Shown: positions 1 through 7,894 of the stretch, one piece after another
Layout of the letters: each line of letters opens with the position of its first letter
Position numbering within the stretch: the stretch's first letter is position 1
Assembly (NCBI GenBank): GCA_041484525.1
Contig: JBGPHT010000213.1
Coordinates: forward strand, 1-10,932
Direction of reading: 5' to 3'
Length of the DNA: 10,932 nt
Source of the DNA: JBGPHT01 sp041484525
Lineage (GTDB): Bacteria; Acidobacteriota; Terriglobia; Bryobacterales; Bryobacteraceae
The notes under the pieces: model-generated
What the model was told of the DNA's origin: nothing
Database searches by the model: none
The model's input: only the letters and a program-made list of their open reading frames with translations
Translations under genes and position numbers: made by a program

Positions 1-230
1 ATTCCTCCCCACTTCCAACCCCGCGGCTCGCCGGACGCGCGCCGAACGGCATAACCCACAGTCCATCGCCACTATCCGTATCAGGATTGCCAGAGCCCTG
101 CTGCAACATCTCCCCTGCTGCCCCTTTTGTTGCGCGCGCCGTTTATAACACAGTAGTATTAGGCTTCGCCCCCCGATAGTAATTACTACTGTCGCCGTGA
201 CAGCCACAGATGGCTTAGGATTGCCACCTT
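1..230. other. Left-edge non-coding region, possible 5' end of a gene leaving the window
   Basis: No convincing gene lies here. On the minus strand an ATG at 107-109 opens a frame that stays open to the window edge (about 36 codons, rich in Gly, Ser and Asp). A purine-rich GGGGAG sits directly against that ATG, closer than a normal Shine-Dalgarno. A second minus-strand frame starting in the same stretch is also open, so composition does not decide between them. The dyad at 150-192 and a TATAAA on the minus strand (142-147) lie upstream of this ATG, as expected for a promoter reading left. I treat a leftward gene start as possible, not shown. Confidence 0.3.
150..192. promoter_or_regulatory. 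Imperfect inverted repeat with an internal 12-bp palindrome, candidate operator
   Basis: ACAGTAGTATTA at 150-161 is complementary to TAATTACTACTGT at 180-192, with a single bulged T. The right arm also contains the perfect 12-bp palindrome TAGTAATTACTA (177-188). The block is AT-rich within GC-rich surroundings. Read leftward, TAATAC and TATAAA elements follow within the dyad or just past it, but no good -35 box was found. Two related half-sites about 20 bp apart suit a dimeric repressor of a gene to the left of the window. They loosely recall the alternating TAGTA/TACTA half-sites of BlaI/MecI-type repressors, which is only a resemblance. Confidence 0.45.
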
Positions 231-403
231 TCAATCCGATTCTGCGGTGATCGTGATTTGACGGAGAGACTGCCCCAAACCAATCCGGGGCCGTATCCGA
301 CCCTCGTGATATAGGCCGCACCTCGCGCCTTCGTGGAGTCGTTTCAGCAATTCCTTACTTTCGGCGGAGTCGTCTGATAGCCGTGGGAATACACGTAGCA
401 CGC

Positions 404-425
<22 letters not shown>
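231..425 (-). pseudogene. C-terminal remnant of a small uncharacterised protein
   Basis: On the minus strand a frame distinct from that of the AAA+ gene reads as a natural protein tail of about 60 residues ending at a TGA (231-233). It has an acidic-Ser segment (RLSDDSAESKELLKRLHEG) followed by ARCGLYHEGR and a Gly-rich end. The ARCGLYHEG block resembles a conserved stretch I associate with small uncharacterised proteins; I cannot name the family. Its codons (cta, gta, cgg, tat) are less GC-biased than those of the neighbours. The 5' part is missing: upstream the frame merges into the end of the AAA+ gene, overlapping its stop at 404-406 out of frame, and there the reading becomes a low-complexity shadow. 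This looks like a truncated gene left at a recombination junction near 405-425. Confidence 0.5.
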
Positions 426-1582
<1,157 letters not shown>

Positions 1583-1744
1583 TGATCCCCAACTCCCACT
1601 AGCAACTCGGATGCGGAAAGTGGGACGGCGGGCTGAAGAATTCACCATCCTTTCAGGCCCGGCGTACCGCCAACCCAACATGAAAGGCCCCTGGCGGCGA
1701 TCCAGCTCGAGCTACTCACTAGTCGGCACGATGCGTCGCACCCG

Positions 1745-1775
1745 TTGCCGGGCGCAAAATCAGCAGGCGAATAAT
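1745..1775 (+). promoter_or_regulatory. Possible sigma70-type promoter of the M48 protease gene
   Basis: In the 250-bp divergent spacer, TTGCCG (1745-1750) and AATAAT (1770-1775) match the -35 and -10 consensus at 4 of 6 and 5 of 6 positions. The 19-bp spacing is longer than the ideal 17. Transcription would start near 1782, about 50 bp before the ATG at 1833. No comparable promoter was found for the AAA+ gene on the other strand. Confidence 0.28.
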
Positions 1776-1832
1776 CTTCCGCCACCGCCGTTCCTCAAGG
1801 CATCGAACCACTTAGAAGGGGTCGGGTCTTGC

Positions 1833-2747
1833 ATGAAGTGCGTCGCTATTGCTGTCACTGTGCTGCTGATTCATGGGCAAGGTTTCGCCGCCCCCGTCAA
1901 GCGGAGGGACCCCGGCCGGATCGGCCGCCGCGGCGTCGGTAATGGCGTCAACTTTTACTCGCGGGCCAGGGAGATCGAGACCGGCAGAGATCTGGCGCGT
2001 GATGTAGAGCGCGGAGCTCGCATCATCGAGGATCCGGTGGTGTCGGAATACGTCAGCCGGATCGGGCAAAACCTGGTCAACAATTCGGACGCCCGCTACT
2101 GCTTTACCATCAAGGTCGTCCGTTCCGAGGAGATCAACGCGTTTGCGCTTCCCGGCGGTTTCCTCTTCATCAACTCCGGCCTCATTCGCGCTGCCGATAA
2201 CGAGGCGGAGCTGGCGAGCGCGATGGCGCATGAGATTGCGCACGTGGCGGCGCGGCACTATACCCGCCAGGCCACCTGGGAGCAGATTGTCAGTTATGCC
2301 AGCATTCCGCTGGTGTTCATCGGCGGCTTGCCCGGATACGCCATCCAACAGGGCGCCGCGATCGCGACTCCGCTGGCATTCCGGAAGTTGTCCCGCGATG
2401 CCGAGGCCGAAGCCGACATGCTAGGCGTTCAATATCTCTACAAGACGGGATACGACCCGTCCGCATTCGTCGACTTCTTCGAGAGAATGGCCCGCCAGGA
2501 AAAGAGCAAGCCGGGCACGATAGCCGGAATGCTGGCGGTTCACCCGGCGCTCGTGAGCCGCATCCGGGCCGTACAAAAGCAGATTCAGACAGACCTGGGC
2601 CCCCAACCGCAATACTTGATTCAAACGTCGGAGTTTATGCTGGTCAAGGAACGTTTGATCGCTATCGAGAACGGCAAGAGAGTACCGTGGAAATGTGCGC
2701 GCCCGAGCACCCCGGACGAGCGCCCGGTGCTGCGGCGCCGCGATTAG
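1833..2747 (+). CDS. Secreted M48-family zinc metalloprotease, BepA/Oma1-like
   Basis: This 304-aa protein is a periplasmic zinc metallopeptidase. The N-terminus (residues 1-20) is a signal peptide with a hydrophobic core and a GFAA-type cleavage region. The active site HEIAH is at 133-137 (two His ligands, Glu134 catalytic), inside MAHEIAHVAARH. The third ligand is Glu191 in the ExxAD motif (191-195), following SRDAE. NAFALPGG (102-109) and the late HPALVSRI (237-244) are also typical of the BepA/LoiP/Oma1 branch, which handles outer-membrane protein quality control. Unlike BepA there is no C-terminal TPR domain; the protein ends in a basic tail. The start at 1833 has AGAAGGGG upstream and gives the signal peptide. 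The frame is open further upstream into the AAA+ gene, but that part is shadow. The stop is 5 bp from the stop of the convergent RRM gene. Confidence 0.9.
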   Translation: MKCVAIAVTVLLIHGQGFAAPVKRRDPGRIGRRGVGNGVNFYSRAREIETGRDLARDVERGARIIEDPVVSEYVSRIGQNLVNNSDARYCFTIKVVRSEEINAFALPGGFLFINSGLIRAADNEAELASAMAHEIAHVAARHYTRQATWEQIVSYASIPLVFIGGLPGYAIQQGAAIATPLAFRKLSRDAEAEADMLGVQYLYKTGYDPSAFVDFFERMARQEKSKPGTIAGMLAVHPALVSRIRAVQKQIQTDLGPQPQYLIQTSEFMLVKERLIAIENGKRVPWKCARPSTPDERPVLRRRD

Positions 2748-2752
2748 CCGGC

Positions 2753-3058
2753 CTACCAGCGCTTCCGCCCAAAACCGCTGCCCTTCGCACGGTCCGGCTG
2801 GGGGGGACGGTCCGATTTGGGACGAGCTTCGGTGACGTTCAACGTTCGGCCCTCGAGATCGTTGCCGTGCAGGGCGGCGATCGCGCTCAGGGCTTCTTCA
2901 TCGTTGCTCATATCCACGAACCCAAAGCCTCTCGGTTGGCCCGTATCGCGGTCCGTCATGATGCTGACCCGCTCGACGCTTCCGTGGGCTTCAAAGATCG
3001 AACGCAGCACGTCTTCCGTGACCGAAGTGCTCAGGTTGCCGACAAAAATGCTTTTCAT
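2753..3058 (-). CDS. Single-RRM RNA-binding protein
   Basis: This 101-aa cytoplasmic protein has one RNA recognition motif. RNP2 is IFVGNL (residues 4-9) and RNP1 is RGFGFVDM (43-50), so the aromatic residues that stack on RNA bases are present. The RRM spans about residues 2-78, followed by a short Pro-, Lys- and Arg-rich tail ending GFGRKRW, the usual design of bacterial RRM proteins such as the cyanobacterial Rbp proteins. Those are often cold- or stress-linked and bind single-stranded RNA. The ATG has AAGGA five bases upstream, so the start is well supported. The gene converges on the M48 gene, and its leader contains the hairpin at 3103-3120. Its RNA targets cannot be judged from sequence. 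Confidence 0.93.
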   Translation of the reverse strand: MKSIFVGNLSTSVTEDVLRSIFEAHGSVERVSIMTDRDTGQPRGFGFVDMSNDEEALSAIAALHGNDLEGRTLNVTEARPKSDRPPQPDRAKGSGFGRKRW

Positions 3059-3102
3059 TCTCTTCCTTCAATTGAATACACGGCCATATCTTAGCGTGCA
3101 GA

Positions 3103-3120
3103 CGGTGGGGATTTCCACCG
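3103..3120 (-). promoter_or_regulatory. Perfect 6-bp stem-loop in the RRM gene leader
   Basis: CGGTGG (3103-3108) and CCACCG (3115-3120) form a perfect stem around a 6-base loop. It lies 45 bases upstream of the RRM gene start, in the AT-rich 193-bp spacer shared with the signalling operon. No T-run follows on either strand, so it is unlikely to be a terminator. It could be a leader structure or an operator. Confidence 0.35.
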
Positions 3121-3251
3121 GCTGCCGCATCAGTTTCATAACCAAAGTAAATCAAGTACCGCAATCGTCACGAGAAGTACCACATTACTATCCAATAAGA
3201 GTCTAGCTTCAGGCTTCCCACAACCGTTAAATTACCCAAAGACAACGGTGC

Positions 3252-5231
3252 GTGCTGGCACCTGCACTTCACATGCTGCAACCGGGCCCTGTCAAATACG
3301 GCCGAATCTGGCGCAACCTACCGTTGCGTGTCAAAGCATTGGCATGTTTGCTCACGCCGGTGCCCGCGCTGGCATTCCTCATCATCCTCCTCGCTCTTCT
3401 GGGTGCGCACCAGTTCCGGGTTGTGCTCATACCCGCGGTCACATTGGAAGTGCTGGCCGCAGCCTGGCTGGTGGAGACTCTGCTGCAATCGATCTTCGAT
3501 CTGCGCCAGGCGACGGAGCGTCTTCGGCGAGGCGAGCCGATTCCCGAAATCCGCCGTCACAGTTGGGAGTTGAACGCCACCGCCGCCAGCGTGGAGGCGC
3601 TGGCGGCGGTTGTCCACGAGCAGCAGGCCGCGGTGGCCGCGGCTGAACTGGACGCCCTGCGATTGTTCGCCGAGGCGCCGCTAGCCTACCTCGAAACGGA
3701 TGCCGGGGGCACAGTGCGGCGCGTTAACCGCGCGGCCGTGGAGTTGCTCGGCCGCTCACCCGAGGAGTTGGCGGGAAGGGCGATGTGGGAGATCCTGGGT
3801 GCGACGGCGATGGATCGGGAACGCGAATACGCGCGGCCCGACGGCCGGAGAGTGATGCTTTCGATTGCCGAATCCACGCGGCACGACGCCACCGGCGAGA
3901 GCGCGTTTCTCTATTCGCTGACGGACACGACGGATCGCCATGGGGCGTCCGGGAAAGTCGCGGAAGCGCAAGCCGCGCTGCTGCGGAAAGATGAAGAAGT
4001 GGCGAAGGCGCTGGCCCGCGCGGAGGAAGCCGGCGAAGCCAGGACACGGTTTCTCTCGAACATGTCGGAGGACCTCCGAGCGCCTATCAACGGCATGGTC
4101 GGGTTCGCCGAGTTGCTCTTCGATGGAAAAGTGGGGGCGATATCGCAGGAGCAGCGCGAATGTCTGGGTGACATTCTGGCCAGCGGGCAGCACATGCTGC
4201 AACTGGTGGATGGCCTGCTGGACGCGGCGCGCCAACAGACGGGCCACCAGACAAGCCAACCAACGGGAAGGCCGGCGGCGCCAAAGCGCGAGCCCGTCGA
4301 CGTTGCCGCGGCCATCCAGGAGGTCCGCTACGTCATCGAAGTGCTGGCAGCCCAGAGACGTCGCGTGCTGGTGACGGCAGAGGTGGATCGCGCCGTGCGT
4401 CAGGTTGCGGTGGATGCCGTCTGCATCAAGCAAGTGATCCAGAGCTACCTCTCGCAGGCGGTGAAGGTCTCGCCCAAAGGCGGACAAATCACGGTGCGCG
4501 CGGAGGCGGAAGGAAAGATGGCGCTGCGGCTCGAAGTGGAGTACTGCCGCGCGGCCGTGCACGACCGCCAGGGCGAGGAGAACGAGGCCTGGGGCTCCGC
4601 CGACACGGTTTCGGAGCTGGTGAAGGAGACCGTGGCAGCGCAGGGCGGCCGCACCGGTACGCGTGCCGGACAAGGACGCAATAACGTCTTATTCGCCGTT
4701 CTCCCGATGTCGCCCGGGTTGGATTTTGCGGCGCAGACGCCAATGACGCGTGTGGTGCAGCAGTCGCCCGCCGGCCGGCGCGTTTGCGTGATCGTTTCTT
4801 CGGGGCAGGAGAGCGGCATCCACACCTTTCTTGAGCGCCCGGAAGACCCGGAGCATCTGAGGCGGTCGCTCGAAAATGCAGGTGTGCCCGCGGATGGAAG
4901 GCGGGCGATCCTGGTAGTCGGCCACAATCTGGACACTCTGGGAGCGACGTTGAACACCCTCAGCGGCTTCGGCTACCGCCCGGTCTGTCTGCGCAGCGTA
5001 CGGAACGTGATCGAGTGCGCGGCGCAAGAAGATCCGGCGGCAGTGGTGCTCGATCTCGAGAGCTCGGGTCTTGAAGACTTCGAATTTGTCGAGACGGCGG
5101 TGCGCTCGGTGGGCCTCGCGGTGCCGGTGATTGCGCTGCTCGATCGTGAGCTGACGGCGGCGGATGCGGCCCAACTGCAGCGGCGCGCGCTCGGCCTCGC
5201 GGCTCCGAAAGTCCGGCGGATGCCGGCATAG
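3252..5231 (+). CDS. Membrane PAS histidine-kinase-like protein with degenerate kinase and receiver domains (pseudokinase)
   Basis: This 659-aa protein has the layout of a hybrid sensor kinase without the chemistry. Two membrane segments (about 29-51 and 56-80) are followed by a PAS domain (about 135-228), a short coiled coil (232-265), a HisKA-like helix pair (264-328), an HATPase-like domain (348-487) and a receiver-like tail (550-645). In the H-box, FLSNMSEDLRAP carries Glu273 where the phospho-accepting His belongs. In the N-box, IQSYLSQAVK has Ser398 and Gln402 in place of the conserved Asn residues. The DxGxG segment is absent. The receiver tail has Gly557-His558 instead of the acidic pair, though an Asp is kept at 601. 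The start is uncertain: GTG at 3252 has no good Shine-Dalgarno, and an in-frame ATG lies at 3273. It is first in a four-gene operon; the next gene starts after 9 bp. It probably senses and scaffolds rather than phosphorylates. Confidence 0.85.
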   Translation: MLAPALHMLQPGPVKYGRIWRNLPLRVKALACLLTPVPALAFLIILLALLGAHQFRVVLIPAVTLEVLAAAWLVETLLQSIFDLRQATERLRRGEPIPEIRRHSWELNATAASVEALAAVVHEQQAAVAAAELDALRLFAEAPLAYLETDAGGTVRRVNRAAVELLGRSPEELAGRAMWEILGATAMDREREYARPDGRRVMLSIAESTRHDATGESAFLYSLTDTTDRHGASGKVAEAQAALLRKDEEVAKALARAEEAGEARTRFLSNMSEDLRAPINGMVGFAELLFDGKVGAISQEQRECLGDILASGQHMLQLVDGLLDAARQQTGHQTSQPTGRPAAPKREPVDVAAAIQEVRYVIEVLAAQRRRVLVTAEVDRAVRQVAVDAVCIKQVIQSYLSQAVKVSPKGGQITVRAEAEGKMALRLEVEYCRAAVHDRQGEENEAWGSADTVSELVKETVAAQGGRTGTRAGQGRNNVLFAVLPMSPGLDFAAQTPMTRVVQQSPAGRRVCVIVSSGQESGIHTFLERPEDPEHLRRSLENAGVPADGRRAILVVGHNLDTLGATLNTLSGFGYRPVCLRSVRNVIECAAQEDPAAVVLDLESSGLEDFEFVETAVRSVGLAVPVIALLDRELTAADAAQLQRRALGLAAPKVRRMPA

Positions 5232-5240
5232 CCAGCCCTC

Positions 5241-6713
5241 ATGGCCGACCCGATCCTCATCGTCGATGACGCCCCCATCAACCGGAAACTCACGCAGCGG
5301 ATTCTGACGGGCGCCGGCTACGACGTGCGCATAGCGGAAGACGCCGAGACCGCGCTGGGGCTGATGCCGGAACTCCAGCCGCGGCTGGTACTCACCAACG
5401 TCCGGCTGCCTGGCATGGACGGACTGACGCTGACACGGCGCATCAAGGAAGACCCGCTGATGCGCGAGACGCTGGTGATCGCGCTGACCGGCTGCACAGC
5501 CGAAGAGGACCTCAAGCGAGCACTCGAAGCCGGCTGCGACGACTACGTTCTGAAGCCGATCGATACGCGCACGTTTCCGCGGCTGATCGAAGGCCACCTG
5601 GCACGGCGTGCACAGGAGGCCGTATTCGCGCACTCGGCGGCGCAGTTCACGCCCGCGGATCTTCCGGTTTGGGCGGGGGATCTGTGCCGGGATTTTCTGC
5701 GCGAAGGGTATCTGAAATGCGAGGAGATGCTGTCGCTCGGCAGCGCCTCGCCAGTGGACGACCTGCGGCGGTCGGCACACTTGTGGGGCGGTCTGGCCGC
5801 CATGCTCGGGTACCCGGAGATCACCGTGCTGTCGCGCCGCCTGGAGGAGATGCTGCGACGTCCGGGTGCGATGCCGAAGGCGGAGTCGAGCCAGACGCTG
5901 GAGAAGCTCTCGACGGCCTTCACGCAGTCGCGCGTGCCGGACAGCACGGCCGACAAGCGCACGCGACTGCCGGTATGGTTCATCGAGGAGCTGGCGTCCA
6001 AGAGAATTGCGGTTTCGGGTTTCGATCCGCGGGAGGCCGCGCGCGTCACGGGCTTGTTCCAAGCCGCCGGCGCGCAGGTAACGGCGGGCGCGGGAGAGGG
6101 CTGCGAGCTGGCGGTGGTGGGGGTCCGTACCGGCCAGGAAGCCTGTCCTGCATCCTCTATACCGGTGCTGCTGGTCGGCACTACACCAGGGTATTTGTAT
6201 CCGCCGGCGCTGCTGGGTGGTGGCGCGATGGACTTCGCTTCGGCGCCGTGGAGCGGCGACGAATTGCTGGCGCGCGCTTGCCGTCTGCTCAACCAACGGC
6301 ACGGAGCGGATGCGGCGGGCATCGCTCCCGACACTGGGAAGACGCCCTCGGTGGTGATCGCGGATGACGATCCCACGACTCTGACCCTGCTCCGCACCAC
6401 GCTGCGTAACTACGGCATGGATTGCCGCATCGCTGAGGAAGGCGAGCAGGCGCTGGTGCTGATCCGCAGTGCGCCGCCCGACGTGGCGATTCTCGACGTC
6501 ATCATGCCCAACATGGATGGCTTCGAAGTGCTCGCCGCCGTACGCAACGACCGGTCGCTGCGGCAGGTTCGTGTGATGCTGCTGACGGCGATGCAGCAGG
6601 AGGCCGACATCGTGCGCGGCTTCGCGCTCGGGGCCGACGACTACGTCCTGAAGCCGTTCAGTCCGGTCGAAGTGGTGGCGCGCCTCAAGCGCCTGGTACG
6701 GAGCGAGCCTTGA
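5241..6713 (+). CDS. REC-HPt-REC-REC phosphorelay scaffold with an Asn-substituted first receiver
   Basis: This 490-aa cytoplasmic protein has four signalling domains and no DNA-binding output. REC1 (4-122) keeps Asp9/Asp10, Thr83 and Lys105 but has Asn53 in TNVRLPGMDG where the phospho-accepting Asp should be. The HPt-like helical domain (about 145-228) has His180 in RRSAHLWGGLAAMLG, the position of the phospho-accepting His. A receiver-like domain (254-352) begins KRIAVSGFD and lacks the acidic pair, the Asp, Thr and Lys. The last receiver (369-487) is complete: Asp375-377, Asp419 in ILDVIMPNMDG, Thr449 and Lys471. A possible path is from the HPt His180 to Asp419, fed by an outside donor. 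The ATG at 5241 has no clear Shine-Dalgarno and lies 9 bp after the kinase-like gene, so coupled translation is likely. The stop overlaps the next start as TTGA. Confidence 0.9.
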   Translation: MADPILIVDDAPINRKLTQRILTGAGYDVRIAEDAETALGLMPELQPRLVLTNVRLPGMDGLTLTRRIKEDPLMRETLVIALTGCTAEEDLKRALEAGCDDYVLKPIDTRTFPRLIEGHLARRAQEAVFAHSAAQFTPADLPVWAGDLCRDFLREGYLKCEEMLSLGSASPVDDLRRSAHLWGGLAAMLGYPEITVLSRRLEEMLRRPGAMPKAESSQTLEKLSTAFTQSRVPDSTADKRTRLPVWFIEELASKRIAVSGFDPREAARVTGLFQAAGAQVTAGAGEGCELAVVGVRTGQEACPASSIPVLLVGTTPGYLYPPALLGGGAMDFASAPWSGDELLARACRLLNQRHGADAAGIAPDTGKTPSVVIADDDPTTLTLLRTTLRNYGMDCRIAEEGEQALVLIRSAPPDVAILDVIMPNMDGFEVLAAVRNDRSLRQVRVMLLTAMQQEADIVRGFALGADDYVLKPFSPVEVVARLKRLVRSEP

Positions 6714-7894
6714 CGGACGAGCGCATGGGCCGGTGCGTCATCTACCTGCAGGCGGTGGGAACGGCACTGGGATACGCGCTCTCGGTGGTGCTGGTCGATA
6801 CACTCTACGTCAGCCGGCACGTGCTCGACCCCGGCATGGCGTTCGGCTACTCGTTCTGCCTGGTGCAGGGCGGCATCATTTCTCTTCTGCTGGTGCTCTC
6901 GGTCGTGATCAAGTACGTCCGGCACAGGCGGGAGCGCCGCTGGGAGAAGCTGCGGCCGTCGATTCTCGAAAAGGCGTCGGCGCACCTCTCGGGGAACGAT
7001 TCCACCGCGGATCTGTTGGCGATCCAGAGGCGCCATCCGGTGGAGGTGGAGCGCTCGATTGTGGAATTGCTTTGCTGCGTGCAGGGGACCACGCGCGCGC
7101 ACCTTTCGGTGCTGGCGGCCGATCTGGGCCTGATCGAGCGTTGGCGAGAACAGTATCGCTCGATGCGTCTGTCGAAACGGCGCGAGGCGATCGGTTGGCT
7201 GGGACGCCTGGTACATGACGAGGCCATCCCGGTGCTGCTGCGGGCGCTCAGCGATCCTGACGACGAGATCAAGTTGGAAGCGGCGCGATCGTTAATCCGG
7301 TCGAGTGGCGATCGGGAGATCGCCGAAGTATTTCGTACCGCGGTGCGGGAATCGCTGCTGATTCGAGCCGTACTGACCGAAGCGCTGCGGGCGCACGCGG
7401 CTATGCTGTGCCGGAACGTGCTGCCGGGCGAACTGGCCAGCCCGACGGCGAAACACGTGAGAACGGCGCTCGAAATCGTGCGAGCGTGGGGAAAGATGCT
7501 GCCGCTGCCTGCGCCGGAGCCGCTGCTTCGGCACGAAGACGCCGGGGTGCGGGTGGCGGCGCTGGCCATTCTGCCGCAGTACGGCGATGCAGCGGAGTTC
7601 GGGCCGGAAATCGTGCGCCTGCTGGGCGATGCTGATGAAAAAGTGCGTGCCGCTGCGGCACAGACCGCCGGACGCCTTCACCTCGGGTCAGCCGCGGAAG
7701 CGCTGCATGCTTGTCTCCTGGGGGATGGAGCGGATGCCGTGGTAGCGGCGGCGTACGCGTTGGCGCAGATCGGTCAGGCGGGGTGGCGGATGCTGGAAAA
7801 AGAGGTGCTCGGGCCGCGCAGGGCGTCGGCATCGGCGGCACTCGAAGCGCTCGAACAGTTGAAATCGGAGCGCCTGTTGATGGTGGCCCTGTGA
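6710..7894 (+). CDS. Membrane-anchored HEAT-repeat protein
   Basis: This 394-aa protein has two N-terminal membrane helices (about 9-34 and 46-69), then a basic RHRRERR stop-transfer stretch that places the rest in the cytoplasm. From about 155 to 390 it consists of short alpha-helical repeats of HEAT/armadillo type, for example REAIGWLGRLVHDEAIPVLL, DDEIKLEAARSLI, AGVRVAALAIL and DEKVRAAAAQTAGRL. HEAT arrays are protein-binding scaffolds, so an adaptor between the receiver protein and the glycosyltransferase is a fair inference. The TTG at 6710 overlaps the previous stop as TTGA and has GGAG six bases upstream. An ATG five codons later (6725) is the alternative and changes little. The stop overlaps the glycosyltransferase start as GTGA. 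No catalytic motif is visible. Confidence 0.85.
   Translation: MTDERMGRCVIYLQAVGTALGYALSVVLVDTLYVSRHVLDPGMAFGYSFCLVQGGIISLLLVLSVVIKYVRHRRERRWEKLRPSILEKASAHLSGNDSTADLLAIQRRHPVEVERSIVELLCCVQGTTRAHLSVLAADLGLIERWREQYRSMRLSKRREAIGWLGRLVHDEAIPVLLRALSDPDDEIKLEAARSLIRSSGDREIAEVFRTAVRESLLIRAVLTEALRAHAAMLCRNVLPGELASPTAKHVRTALEIVRAWGKMLPLPAPEPLLRHEDAGVRVAALAILPQYGDAAEFGPEIVRLLGDADEKVRAAAAQTAGRLHLGSAAEALHACLLGDGADAVVAAAYALAQIGQAGWRMLEKEVLGPRRASASAALEALEQLKSERLLMVAL

Noticed and set aside
2732..2741. GCGGCGCCGC palindrome near the convergent M48/RRM stops, as a terminator
   Set aside because: It lies inside the M48 coding sequence, and no T-run follows on either strand.
3756..4673. A 305-codon minus-strand frame opposite the kinase-like gene
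   Set aside because: Same shadow composition, no start context and no recognisable domain.
3252..5231. Reading the first operon gene as an ordinary active hybrid histidine kinase
   Set aside because: The phospho-accepting His, N-box Asn residues, DxGxG box and receiver acidic pair are all missing.
4689..6302. A 537-codon open frame on the minus strand across the kinase and receiver genes
   Set aside because: Antisense shadow of GC-rich coding DNA: Arg/His/Gln-rich, no domains, and it covers two genes with clear motifs on the plus strand.
7711..7890. N-terminal extension of the glycosyltransferase inside the HEAT gene
   Set aside because: Low-complexity Gly/Arg shadow. The GTG at 7891 overlaps the HEAT stop and begins the membrane helix as expected.
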